64,000 nucleotides of DNA, taken from positions 2,133,952 to 2,197,951 of the forward strand of contig NHZP01000005.1 of the NCBI GenBank assembly GCA_003313425.1, given 5' to 3'. Positions 34,391 through 45,595 of the stretch are shown here, in pieces (the stretch's first letter is position 1; each line of letters begins with the position of its first letter). Under the pieces are notes generated by a model. That model saw nothing but the letters and a program-made list of their open reading frames with translations. It searched no databases and was not told the origin of the DNA. The position numbers were made by a program, and so were the translations under genes. The stretch comes from Pseudopyrenochaeta lycopersici. Taxonomy: Eukaryota; Ascomycota; Dothideomycetes; Pleosporales; Pseudopyrenochaetaceae.

Positions 34391-35825
34391 CTCAGGCTGG
34401 GGAACTCATACGAAGGATCTTCCAGCGATGCCTCGAGCTCAACCACTTCCCAGCACAATGGAAGCTTGCAGAAGTAGCAATGATACCTAAGACGGGGAAG
34501 ATAGACCGATCTTCGCCCCGCTCTTGGAGACCTATAGCGCTCCTCTCTTGCATTGGAAAGGGGCTAGAACGAACAGTAGCCAGAAGAATCGCGTGGACCG
34601 CTATGACCCACAAGATCCTTAGCCCCCAGCATGGTGGCGCCCTTCCAAAGCGCTCTGCAACTGACCTTACTGCAGCGTTCACCCACGACACTGAAGCAGC
34701 ATGGGTGCTCGGAAAGCATGTCACCATGGTTACCCTAGATGTGCAAGGCGCGTTTGATGCGCTCCTTAAGAACCGCCTGCTACACCGGATGGCCCGACAG
34801 GGCTGGCCACAAAGGACTTTGCTCTTTGTAGACTCATTCCTCACTGACCGGAGGGTTCGAGTCCGCCTTGGACAGGTCACTACCCCTAGCTACCCTGTCG
34901 CCTGTGGCACGCCTCAAGGCTCGCCTCTCTCGCCTGTCCTATACACATTATACCTAGCAGAGCTACTATCTATGGACACAGAACGGAGGTTTGGATATGC
35001 AGACGACATATGTCTATACCGGGCCTCGCACTCCATGGACGACAACGTCGAGCTCCTAGCATCAGATCTAAGGCAGATCAGAGCATGGGGCGAGGCCAAC
35101 AAGGTCACCTTTGCGCCAGAAAAGCAGGAAATGATACACCTAACTAGACAGCGGAGCAGCTACGCACCACCATGTGTAGTAGATGAGCAGCTCACGATCC
35201 ACCCTATCCACCCAGGTGGAGAGCACAGCCAGCCAGCCCTGCGTTGGTTAGGAGTGTGGTTTGACCGCAGACTTACCTTTAGACGACACGTAGCTACACG
35301 CACTGCAAAAGCTGCTAGGGTAGCCCATCATATTCGCAGTCTAGCCAGGACCACCTATGGACCACCAGCTAGCTCCCTCCGCAAGGCTACTATTGCCTGT
35401 GTGTACCCGTCGCTTCTGTATGGGACTGAATGCTGGTACCGAGGCCGCACTAAACAACCACATTCACTTAAACCAGGCAGGCCACAAGAGGTCAGCGCTT
35501 ACATTGGATGGCATATAGCTGCTATAGACAAGACACTGGCTATAGCAGCAAGGGGCATTCTACCAGCGTGGAGAACAACCCCTACAGCTACACTCTTCCG
35601 AGACGCCGGACTACTGCCTGCAGCAGTAGCACTAGAGGAAGCTAAACTCAGATTCGCAACCCACCTGCGCACTATAGATGCAGACCACCCCCTCACTAGG
35701 CGTACATTAGTACATACAGTAAACAGAGGCGTAAAAACAGGACAACCCCAGCGAGTTAAGACGAAAGTCCAACAGATGGCATCTCTTCTACCAGAGATCC
35801 TTAGGACTACACTCACAGCACCTCA

Positions 35826-35833
35826 CTACTCAA
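35826..35833. repeat. hAT-G target-site duplication, left
   Basis: CTACTCAA, repeated at 39561-39568; in the uninterrupted LINE reading frame it encodes part of HYST. Confidence 0.92.
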
Positions 35834-36133
35834 CAGTGATCGGAATGGTCTGGTATGGTATGGTATGGAGGTCAGACCATACCATACCAGCTGCTTATAT
35901 AATAACCGGTATGGTCTTACCGGTAAGACCAGTAAGACCGCCAAGACCGCCAAGGATGAGGCTGAAGTTGTGGGAAAGACGAACGGAAAATGTATTATAC
36001 TACTAGACATTAAGCATATCGTTGTCATTCTCATTATCCTCGCTACTATTGTCATCTTTAAATTGGGGCCTTCTATACTAGGCCTAGAGACCCTCATACG
36101 CCTCTATAATATCTGTAACGAGATTACATGATA

Positions 36134-36141
36134 CCTAAATG
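36134..36141. repeat. hAT-B target-site duplication, left
   Basis: CCTAAATG, repeated at 38976-38983. Confidence 0.92.
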
Positions 36142-38975
36142 CATACATGGGCAAACCGATATCGATATTTTTTTTAGGGTTTTATATCGATATCGATATA
36201 AGGCAAACTGAAAATATCGATATCGATATTATCATCGATATCGATATAAGCTTTATACATTAATTAGCTAGCTAACGGTCCTTAAACCACCTTATCTCCT
36301 CAATTATCTCATCAGTAAAGCCCTGGATAGCTTCATCGTCGTCTGGTTCAAGCGGAAAACCCATTCCAGACTCAGATGACGGCGTAATTAATCCCTGATG
36401 AAGCCAACTACCTATACACTCAATTTTCTCGATATTAGCACACGACAGCCTGAGTCGATCCCATGTACAGGTCCTTCTCGCACCTGAAAACACCCTCTCT
36501 GCCTCTGCAGATTCCGCAGGGATTGAGAGTATCGCAATAGCCATACAATAGAGCCTCGGATATCGACGTCTCTGATCCTCATGACACCACCATTCTAGAG
36601 GCGTACAGGGTATTTGTATAGGCGAAGCCTCAATAAAGACTTTAAAATCATCGTCGTCTGCAGTCTCTGCTATCACAGCTAACTCGCGGCGTAGGCGATC
36701 GAGCGCATTTAAGTCACGCCGTTGACGCTTTGGCAGTAGAGCTTCCTCTGAAATAGGGATTGAGATTATTTTATAATCCTCCTCCTAAATTGTATTAGCT
36801 TGCGCAATTGCTGGATCCACCCACTCTTGTAACCAGTTCTTCTTAATGTAGGTGGACCGCTTTGAGGGATCGAGAAGGAGGGCCGCAGCGTATACAGGCG
36901 CGTCGTCTGTGAGGGCGTAATACTTATTAAGGATAAACCAACCCATCTCGATGGCGTGGAGCATCCGATTATCATAAGTATCTGGTGCTTCGTACAGCTT
37001 CTAGTTATTTATTAGTAAAGATATGTAATAAGATATCTACTTTACCTTCTGTTGTTCGTAGTGATGGAGGAGAACGTCCATTAATTCAAGACTCTGTCCG
37101 ATAGATGACTTGTCCGTCTGTGCATACAGAGTCGCACCTGCGAACGGTTGTAAAAACTTGCGTATTTTACTAAGAATATCCCAATCCTCAGTAGTGAGCT
37201 TAATACCATCAAGCTCGTGATCGTGATCAACCATAAAGACCTTAATAGCACTCTGTTTCCGCAGTGCTTTATCAATAAACATATACCACGATGACCACCG
37301 TGTCATGTTGTCGATTCCTAGCTGTAGACCTACAGCAATCATCCAGTCCTTATCGCGTTGTGATGAACGATGTAGCCAGATACCCAGATCATGAAGCTGT
37401 TCGAGTGCAGGTAATCGGCCTATACCAGAAAATTCTTGACGTTAAGTGCCAGTTTTCAGTGTTGCTCTCCAGGTCTTTCGGCCGCCAGCCTCGTCTATCG
37501 ATCCATTAGAACTTAACGTTAGGGAAAACTTAGTAAAAAGTTCTTCCCCATCGACCTCCTCCACTATCTGTAGCGCAGCGATAAGAGCTTGTTTGGAAGA
37601 CGCGAGAAGGAAGGCTTGAAGCGAAAGATTGATGATATGGGCAAGGCATCGTACGCGGCGTCGTTTAGGATCAAATTTTACCTATATGGGATTAGCTAGG
37701 TTACTAGAAAACGTGGTAAATTAACCTGGTGCTCTTCAAGTAATCGGGATGCTAAAGATTCCAGGCAAGTATCGTTCGACGTCGCGTTATCGCCTGTGTG
37801 CCAGCCAACGTTTGACGTGATGTCGTACTGTTTGAGAACCCCATAAAGTAGGTCTGCTTGAGATGCCCCAGAGTGATCTCCGGGTAACTCAATTAGACTT
37901 AATAAGGCCTTTTAAAGCTTATAGTCATGATTGATCCATTGTGCACAGATAGCAAGTAATCCCTTGCGATGTGGTAATGTCCAGATATCTGTTTGTAGGT
38001 GTATCGGGCTATTAGCTAGCTTAAGGATATCTCGAAGCTGATCTCGGTATAGAACATAGTTAGCGGCCATGAGGCGTACGAGAGATCGTCGGGACTTAAT
38101 GAGATAATCGCTACACTCAGGATTCGCGGCCAGAAGTAGAGCTTGCATCTCTGGCCACTCAACACAGGTAAATGCTACCCGGCGTCTAGTAATTAGGCCA
38201 ATCAGTGCTTCCTTGTAGGCATCCCGATTGAATGTACGGCGTAGGGACGAGATGGAGGGCAGAAGATGTTGTGATAACGATGTATTTGAGTCGTTTAAAC
38301 GCTGTTGAGATAGCATAGATAACTTAGATTAATAGTGATTGCGATAGTAAGTTATGGCGTTACTTTTAGGGATCTGTGGTCCCCATGCTGCGTAAAATCG
38401 ACATCTAAATACTAAGGGACCTGAGGTTTTTCGCTTCTGACTAGGTTTGGGGGATAGATCCTCATTGCGGCCGCGGGTCATGATATCCCAGAAGCCGGGA
38501 GGGTATTCGAGATCTATACGGCTAGCAGAGCTAGATGGAGCGATATTGGATGAGATAGAGGACGACATGATGTAATAGTAATGGTAATATATTGGAGTGC
38601 AAGAGATGGCACATGTAGATGATAGATGTGAGGACTGAGTTAATTGAGTAACGAAGGTATCTAGCTATCTCTATATACTACGGAGTAGACTAGGCAGTGA
38701 TGCACTAGTGTAGGCAGTAATACACTAGTGTAGCAGTGATATACTAGTGTAGGCAGTCGTAGGCTGTGATAATATACCGTGATATAATAGTACTAGAAAA
38801 CAGGTGTTTGCAGAGAATTTCTGGGTGTGGGAATGCCAAGCTTTTAAAACTGATATCGATCGATATCGGTTTAAGGGAACCATCGATATCGATATCGGTT
38901 TAAGCCAAAAAACCTATATCGATATCGATAATATCGATATAAGGCGAAATATCGATATCAGTTTGCCCATGTATG
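36142..38975 (-). mobile_element. hAT-B, CATACATGGG family
   Basis: A 2834-bp element with termini CATACATGGGCAAAC and its inverse and 8-bp duplication CCTAAATG. Private subterminal words are ATCGATATCGATAT and variants (36155-36245, 38855-38960). It is nested in hAT-G, which is nested in LINE-1. Confidence 0.92.
36272..38568 (-). pseudogene. hAT-B transposase, RIP-damaged
   Basis: ATG at 38568. Conserved blocks are EALIGLITRRRVAFTCVEW (38220-38160), IHLQTDIWTLPHRKGLLAIC with the first acid, GWHTGDNATSNDTCLESL with the second (37800), RWSSWYMFIDKAL (37290), LDPSKRSTYIKK-like (36870) and the dimerisation domain ILSIPAESAEAERVFSGARR (36540-36480). Stops and frame changes separate these blocks; at 37911 a TAG follows INHDYKL, where hAT-D has the same TAG, so that codon may be an ancestral lesion or a shared hotspot. 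Confidence 0.85.
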
Positions 38976-38983
38976 CCTAAATG
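38976..38983. repeat. hAT-B target-site duplication, right
   Basis: CCTAAATG, identical to 36134-36141. Confidence 0.92.
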
Positions 38984-39560
38984 TGGTTAGCTGAGCCTAG
39001 AATGAGGTATATAAGCCATAGGCATAGGCCTGGACAAACGATACAGTTTTTCATAAAATATTGATGATCGATCGCCCTACTATTTACGCCCGCTTACAGA
39101 GACCATACTTCCAAACATGTAATGAGCCTAGACGAGTCGCCTTCTTTGTGGTCTTCGCGATTTAGGTATCTGACGCGGTCCTATGCATACTCATCCGGAA
39201 GATTAGGACATTGAATAGGAGCAGGTGGTGACGTAAGAGTCTTGAGGGATATCGACGTTGAACGTGTCGTCAATGAGGACGTCGAGGTTGGACTGGAGAT
39301 TCCATGATAATGGTATAAGAGGCTATCGTGACTACAATTATTAGTTCCGGGTAAGGATTTCTTCGGATGCACTAGCCAGTTTAGTCGGAAATCCAGCCGC
39401 CTGCTGCCCCGAGCTTCTTAACCTCGGCCCATTTTTAGCCTTACCGGTATGACCTGATATACCGGTAATACCATGGTATTAAGATCTCCTCAAACCATAC
39501 CAGGTCTTGGCGGTATATACCATACCAATACCAACTCATACCAGACCATTCCGATCACTG

Positions 39561-39568
39561 CTACTCAA
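39561..39568. repeat. hAT-G target-site duplication, right
   Basis: CTACTCAA, identical to 35826-35833. Confidence 0.92.
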
Positions 39569-40649
39569 CTGGCTGTCGAACTGACCCAACGCTCGGCATA
39601 GACAAGAAGACTGCAGCGAAGGCTTTCAATACATGGTGGGCCCATCTCCCACCACTAGACGTGACTATCTTCTCAGATGGCTCTGAACAGTACACAAAGG
39701 AAGGAGAAAAGCGGGTCACCTACGGCTTCGCAGTGTATCAGAACGGAAAGCAACTGCAGACCGGACGCGGGTCACTCAACTCTACCTCGCACGTCTTTGA
39801 CGCTGAGGCAGTAGGAGCATGGAGAGGCCTCCAGCACACTATAAGACAGCCAGAGTTCAATACCCGTCGAATCTGGATGTGCATAGACAGCACCTCAGTC
39901 ATATGGTGCCTGAGGGGCGACGCACCCCCTACCTCACAATGGGCCTTCCTGGAGTGCCATGGCGCTATGGAGACTCACGACATCTCTATTAAATGGGCCC
40001 CTGGACACCTAGACATTAAAGGAAATGAGGCAGCAGACAGATTAGCCAACCTAGAAGCCCAACACCCATCACCCCCAACGGGTAAAGCTGCTCTGCCTAC
40101 ACTCTCAGGCATCAAGACAATTGCCCGCAAGACATTACAACATACACAACAGATCTGGTGGTCTGAAAAGAAGAACAAACTCTCTAGATGGTACAAAAGC
40201 TGGCACCTAGACTATGCACCACGCGGCAGTCTAAAGGAACTAGACCTACCAAGAGTTATTCTAGCCAGACTGCTTTCTATCCGGTCTAGACATGGGGACT
40301 TTGCTTGGTACCACCGAAAGTACAACCACGAGGACGCAAACCTCACCTGCTCGTGCGGACAGGACAAGACACCTGAGCACCTTGCGCTTTGTCGCAAGAC
40401 CCTAGGGACGTTTAGCAGATGGCCACTTAGACCGCCTATACCACCATCTAGTCAGGCTGAGGGCCTAGCGTATACTGCGGTGCTGACGGGGGATCCAGAG
40501 GCCTTTGAAGCCTTCACCAAACTCACACAGTACTACACCAAGGTTTGTCCCCGGTAGCTTTTCCTGCCCTGCAACAGCAACAGGCAATGCAACACCTAGC
40601 AGAACTAGGTCCAGCACAATAGCTGCAATACTCCCCACCCCTGTTCCTC

Positions 40650-40722
40650 TCTTCCCCCCCCTCCCCCCCCCCCCCCCCTTAAAAACACGCACACACACAC
40701 AGTCTCTCTCTCTCTCTCTTGG
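40650..40722. repeat. poly-C, (CA)n and (CT)n simple repeats in LINE-1 3' UTR
   Basis: A run of about 30 bases that is nearly all C, then ACACACAC and TCTCTCTC tracts. Such tracts are hard to sequence, so the length is uncertain. Confidence 0.9.
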
Positions 40723-40972
40723 CGCATAGATGCCTCAAAATGCAAGGAAATCACCCTAATGCACATACATCGCTCAGTCTCCCCAACTGGAAGGGGAGCT
40801 GTATCTCTAAAATGGTAGCAATACCCGCGCAGGCAAGAAATGCTTTCTAAGGTAGTGTAGCAGCACTGTAATTCCATAGCTTAGCACGTCGTATATGCCC
40901 TTCGGGAGGCGAGATGGTGGACTTAATCCCCATTAACAGACGAAAAATGAATACCAACCAACCAACCAACCA

Positions 40973-41881
40973 GCCTTTCAACCCTGACGCTATCCTCGCA
41001 CGATTCAAAGTAGCACCAAGCAGCGATCCTAGGCCCTCATCAAGTGAGAGCTCCTCCTCTATACTTAGTGCAAGCGACTAGAGAAAGATAGAGAGGCTGC
41101 TAAGGCAAGCTGTAGATGATATCTATAATGACAAGTCAAAGAAGCTTAGCCGATCTCTCCACGCCATCTCAGTCCAAAATACTCTACTTCAACACGAGAA
41201 TTTGCAGCTTAAAGAAGCTCTTAGCAATAAGCAGAAGCGTAGGAAGCGGGGCAAGGCCTTGCCCCTCAAGTTTCCCCAGGATTATGATGGTGGTGCAATA
41301 TTCTGGTCACCCTCAAAAGTTAAGGCTGCTCGCGAGCGCCAGAGGCAAAAGGACGCTGCAGTGCAGCAGCTGCAATATTAAAAAAGTAAGGCTATAAGGC
41401 TTCGCGAGCAACAGAAGCTTGCTAAGGCTGAACTGCTTAAACAGAGGCAAAGGATGAAGATTGCAGCTAAAGAGAAGCGAGATAGCAAGAAGGCCTTAAA
41501 GGCAGCTCAGCAAGAGGAGGCAAAAGTTACTAGGGAGATTCAGAAACAACTCCAGCAAGATATAAAGACATCTAAAAAAGGCAAGAAGCAAATCTTTAAG
41601 CTAGGTAGAGCTAAAGAGGCAGTGGTGGTTGAGGAGGAGCCTGTTGTTGTGCAAGACGCTGTGGTGGCTACTTCTCGTCGAGGGCGACCAATTAAGCCAC
41701 CACAGAGGCTGCTTATATAATCTAGCACTGCGAAACTATTGTATATAGTACTATAAGCTCACTACTAAAAAATCTCGCTGTAATATATTTATTACGTGGC
41801 TGTAGAGCCTCATTTAGTTTGGTGGTTGCATTGGTTTTTGCGTGCGAGCCGTAGGGACGTGCGCGTGGTGGTGGAACACGT
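40973..41881 (+). mobile_element. Pogo-2, 5'-truncated copy of Pogo-1
   Basis: Begins within the transposase C-terminal region (FNPDAILARFK) directly after the LINE-1 tail and runs through the charged tail (PQRLLI at 41720) to the right terminal repeat ending GGAACACGT at 41881, with TA after it. It matches 20320-21216 closely. LINE-1 insertion and loss of the 5' part explain the truncation. A TAG at 41079 stands where Pogo-1 has its frame break. Confidence 0.82.
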
Positions 41882-41888
41882 TAGCACT

Positions 41889-41941
41889 GGGGACAAATCT
41901 CAAATTGGGGACAAATCTCAAAAACGTGGGGACAAATCTCA
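41889..41941. repeat. three GGGGACAAATCTCA repeats
   Basis: Exact 14-base copies start at 41889, 41907 and 41928, just outside the Pogo-2 terminus. A fourth is at 18688-18701 with a similar CAGCCC sequence after it. Function is unknown. Confidence 0.8.
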
Positions 41942-42120
41942 GCAGCCCTCAGATCTACATACAATACACACACAGTTACAATGCATTCTCCTCATTTTCT
42001 TCGCCCATTTTCACTGTTCGTTTTAACACACACGTACAGTGCGATAGTTATATATTATATACGCTTATATATAAGAATTGGTTGTCTTAATCGTTTTTGG
42101 TATTATTTGCGTCGTTGCAA

Positions 42121-42586
42121 TCACGAGAAACATTCGGGGAAGAACTCGGAGCTAACTACGCCAGATCCATCCTGGCAGCTGCCTCCGCCATCACAAAATC
42201 CTCCACCGTTGGCACAGGGTGCGTTTTGATTAACAGTCTTACCACCTGCGTTGCCCGCATTGCCTGCATTTTTGCCTGCCTTCTTGCCCTTGGCTTTTCC
42301 ACGACCTGCGCCTTGTTGTGCATTGCCTTGCTGTGCGTTGCCTTGCTGTGCGTTGCCTTGCTGTGCGTTGCCGCCACCTGCAGCGCATTCAGGGAAATTT
42401 TCGGAAGAGATCGCCCCAGACGCATCGCTGCATTTACCGTTGCCAACACAGAAGCCTGCACCGCCGGCACATGATTGTGCAGTCACTGCCACAACGTTAG
42501 TGGGAGAATGCAAAGTCACCGGAGCAGGGTGTAGAATACATACCAAGGCTAGCGAAGGCGGCAATGGCAAAGATTGTGAGCTTCAT
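42121..42586 (-). CDS. small secreted two-module cysteine-rich protein
   Basis: Two exons (42586-42544, 42485-42121) around a 58-base intron (GTATGT...CACTAAC...GCAG) give a 135-residue protein. MKLTIFAIAAFASLVTA is a clear signal peptide, cleaved probably before QSC. Two modules follow with identical spacing, C-x6-C-x5-C-x14-C: the first ends SSENFPEC, the second SSEFFPEC. Between them lie four NAQQG repeats and a basic GRGKAKGKKAGK linker with NAG repeats. Secretion, eight cysteines, small size and a transposon-rich setting fit an effector-like or surface protein; I know no named family. The frame is intact. The 42590-43733 region upstream is presumably its promoter. Confidence 0.8.
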
Positions 42587-42589
42587 GAT

Positions 42590-43725
42590 GAGAGAGCTCG
42601 GTATTGGCTAAGATTTCCTGGTAGGTAGAGAGATAGAAACGTAAGGAGCGTAGTTGATATGTTGGACGAGTGAATGTAGTTGGTGTGATCAACTTAAGTG
42701 GGAGAGTAGGAAGCGAAAGCGAAGTAGCCGTGCCGGACGGGTTGAGAAGTGCAAGCGATGAGGTTGTAGTGCCTTGGAGACACGATGACTTGCTATTTAT
42801 CTTGAGATGATGGAAGGTATGGTTGCTCGTGGAGAACAGGGGTACCTGGGCTTGTCAGCCAAAAATGTTACAACCGGGTATAATGAGACGAATTCTTGGC
42901 ATATCTGAGGCGCATTCTGAAACCCAACCTCAGGTTTCGACTCGATCACTGCATAATGATCTACACGCGATGCCATATTCACCTATTGGTCAGTTGCAGG
43001 TGGTTCTGAAGGCCTTCGACACTGTAGATCTAGGATACCTTGTATAGTGTAGTTGGATTGGGTCGCATGCATACCTCCGCACTACGGTAAATCGGACCAT
43101 GTACCACAATAGAGGGCGCTCGCATTCGTTCACATTCCTTCCCTAAGATAAGCGTCGTCTCAACCTTACCCAAGGTCTCGGTTTTTTACCTAAATGCCTT
43201 GGAGCCTGAGACTTTCATGTCTACGTTCTGCAGGACAGTGAAGCGGTTGCACTTGGCGAATGAAGTACTGATAAATGGGCGAATATAGTACTTGGGTACC
43301 ATGTATATCTCTACAATATTCTGTATGGTATGGCGCATTGTGGTTGCATGTAGGCGCTTTGGTGAGGGCTGAGCGTGTATAGCATCATTATCCGCAAGAC
43401 AAATGTGCGACATTGCTTCATGAGCGACGTTCTACCTACACCTCATGAGAAACAGAGCGTGAGGCTGGGAGATCAGGGTGACATGCTTCCCTGACTACCC
43501 ATAAACATTGAGACACTAGAATAGGCAAGGTACCTTTCAGCTTGTTAAGTTCGCACTTGAGTATTAAATCATGTGCAACAGCGATGGAGACGAAGTCAAG
43601 GCGTTATCGACCCGTTCATCCATATCCAACTCGAAGCTGTTAACATTTAGCTCGAATTTTGGCTATCTATCCACAGCGGCGGTCGTGCCCAACTGTTCTT
43701 TTCAGCGCATTCCACTTTCGAAACA
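42590..43725. other. non-coding region upstream of the secreted protein gene
   Basis: Only short overlapping frames; the longest (43413-43186, minus) has no recognisable domain. No repeat or terminal inverted repeat stands out. Confidence 0.35.
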
Positions 43726-43733
43726 AGAAAGTT
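43726..43733. repeat. hAT-D target-site duplication, left
   Basis: AGAAAGTT, repeated at 48730-48737. Confidence 0.92.
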
Positions 43734-43745
43734 CATACATGGCTA

Positions 43746-45595
43746 ACGTAAACACGTAGCGAGTCGGCCAACTAAGCGAGTCGGCCACCCCATCAACTTT
43801 CTCGACGTGTGCTCTCCAAACTCTAATGGCTCCACGACGTATTACTCAATTAAGTTACAATGAATCAGATATTAATTTGGCTATCTTTGCGCTTAATTGG
43901 AAGCAATTGCAAAGCTCCCGGACTGCTGCTTCTACGTACCACGTCCCCAAATCAACGCTGAACGACCGACGCGCCGGAACGCGCGCCCGACGCGATTGCA
44001 CTCCCAATTCGAAGAAGCTTACTGAGCTAGAGGAGGATGCTGTTGTTAGATATATATTAGATTTGGATTCACGTGGATTTCCACCTAACCTAGCTGCTGT
44101 ACGTGATATGGCCGATACTTTACTGGGTCTGCGTGGGGCTGGACGAGTTGGACGAGACTGGCCAAAGAACTTTGTCAAGCGTACAGACAGTCTTAAGACA
44201 CGTTTCAATCGGCCATACGACCGGCAAAGAGCCTTATGTGAGGATCCAGAGGTGATTAAGACCTGGTTTACGCGGGTAGAGGAGACAAAGGCTAAGTACG
44301 GCATCCTAGATGAGGACGTGTACAATTTTGACGAAGCTGGTTTTATGATGGGCAAGATCATGACTCAACTTGTTGTAACTAGGTCTGAGAGGAGGGGTAG
44401 AGCAAAGACAATCCAGCCAGGCAACCGTGAATAGGTTACGTTAATCCAGGGAATCAACGCAGCTGGATAGGCAATCCCGCCGTTCCTAATCTACGCAGCC
44501 AAGTATCACTTGTCTGCCTGGTACGAGGAAGATGATCTCCCACTTAACTGGGCAGTTGGAGTTAGTAATAATGGCTGGACAAACAATAACTTAGGGGTTC
44601 AGTGGCTAGAGCACTTCAACCGGCATACAAAGACGCGCGTGGTTGGCGCACGTAGGCTGCTTATCTTTGATGGCCATGAGAGCCACCACTCAGCCCAATT
44701 TGAAGAGATGTGTCAAAAGAACAACATTTACACTCTCTGTATGCCAGCCCATTCGTCTCACTTACTCCAGCCTCTTGACGTTGGCTGCTTCTCTCCATTA
44801 AAGAAGGCGTACAGCCGTCAGGTTGAAGACCTGATCCGAAACCACATCAACCACATCACCAAACTTGAGTTTCTGCCAGCCTTTCGGGCGGCCTTTGCGC
44901 AAGCGTTTACTCCAGCCAACATTCGCTCAGCTTTCCGAGGCGCTGGGCTTGTTCCATTGAATCCAGCTGTTGTATTAGAGAGACTGGATGTACGTCTCCG
45001 TACGCCAACACCTGCTGCCTTGGAAGAAGCCCTCTGGCAAGCCAGAACTCCAAGTAACGTCCGTGAATTTGAAGCTCAATCCACGTTAATACGTAATCGC
45101 GTACGCCAGCACAAGAGTTCATCTCCAGCGTCAATTATTAAAGCTGTTAATCAACTCAAGAAGGGGGCTGCAATTATGGCGTATGAGCATGAGTTGATGC
45201 GCAACCGGATCACTAGCCTTGAACGCGCCAATGAGGCAGCCAACAAGCGTAAACAACGTAAGAAGAAGCGGATCCAGAAGGGAGGAGTCTTAACGAGAGG
45301 AGAGGCAGAGGATTTAATAGCCCAGCGTGAGGCTGATCAGCAGATTGCTCGTGAGGAGCGTCGAGGTAGATGTCAATTAGGAGGTAGTCGCCCAACTCCA
45401 GGGCGCTGCAGCAAGTGTAGACAGGCTGGGCACAACGCGCGTACATGTAAAAATAATACTCTAGGTATAGCTTAATCTTTAACTATAATTTAAATTAATA
45501 CCCTACTATGTTGTTGTGTTGCACGCTGATCTTGGTGCAAGGTGTTAGTAGGGTGGCCGACTCGCTTAGTTGGCCGACTCGCTACGTGTTTACGT
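43746..45595 (+). mobile_element. Pogo-3 element inside hAT-D
   Basis: An 1850-bp element with identical 45-bp inverted termini (ACGTAAACACGTAGCGAGTC at the start) that contain GCGAGTCGGCCA twice each, flanked by TA (43744-43745, 45596-45597). It sits ten bases inside the hAT-D left end. Confidence 0.93.
43826..45475 (+). pseudogene. Pogo-3 transposase with C-terminal zinc knuckle
   Basis: ATG at 43826. Helix-turn-helix (RTAASTYHVPKSTLNDRR) and CENP-B-like domain (GRDWPKNFVKRT) precede a DDE_1 core with all three acids: YNFDEAGF, LIFDGHESHH and LQPLDVGCFSPLK. Two TAG codons (44432 and 44468) stand where Trp is expected. The C-terminus has a basic KRKQRKKKRIQK stretch and a CCHC zinc knuckle, CSKCRQAGHNARTC. 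Apart from two stops the protein is complete at about 550 residues. Confidence 0.88.

Larger units (their letters stand above)
35834..39560. mobile_element. hAT-G, non-autonomous, carrying hAT-B
   Basis: Termini CAGTGATCGGAATGGTCTGG and its inverse, flanked by CTACTCAA. Its own sequence is about 885 bp (35834-36141 and 38984-39560) after subtracting hAT-B. Private subterminal words are GGTATGG and TACCGGTA. No transposase frame is seen, so it depends on a relative. A solo right end of the same family is at 18715-18751. Confidence 0.9.
34391..40557 (+). pseudogene. LINE-1 ORF2 (reverse transcriptase and RNase H), split
   Basis: The first Met in frame (34378) lies in the hAT-A terminus, so the true start is lost; the endonuclease domain is missing. 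Reverse transcriptase motifs: SPRSWRPIALLSCIGKGLER, TLDVQGAFDA, GTPQGSPLSPVLY and the catalytic FGYADDICLY. After hAT-G (from 39569) comes an RNase H domain with all four acids: IFSDGSEQY, DAEAVGAWRGL, CIDSTSVIW and GNEAADRLA. A C-terminal CSCGQ...HLALC knuckle precedes CPR and the stop at 40557. No stop was seen within either segment, so damage is by insertion, not RIP. Confidence 0.9.
34391..40972 (+). mobile_element. LINE-1 non-LTR retrotransposon, interrupted by hAT-G
   Basis: Two segments, 34391-35833 and 39569-40972, join in frame when hAT-G and one copy of CTACTCAA are removed. The 5' end is cut by hAT-A; the 3' end is an ACCA tetranucleotide tail (40957-40972) after a conserved 3' region. 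The 3' UTR holds a poly-C run and CA and CT microsatellites (40650-40722). It appears inserted in Pogo-2. Confidence 0.88.

Noticed and set aside
36142..38975. ATCGATATCGAT clusters as a CRISPR or satellite array
   Set aside because: Repeats are short, irregular and confined to the ends of a transposon with an 8-bp target duplication; CRISPR is not expected in a fungus.
39181..39372. Ser/Thr-rich 63-codon frame inside hAT-G
   Set aside because: Low complexity, no homology cue, and the element shows no other coding sequence.
42097..42628. Plus-strand frames with repeated CALLCVALLCV
   Set aside because: They are antisense to the NAQQG repeats of the secreted protein gene, which has a signal peptide, intron and regular cysteines.
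43855..44361. A 168-codon minus-strand frame
   Set aside because: It is antisense to the Pogo-3 transposase DNA-binding region.
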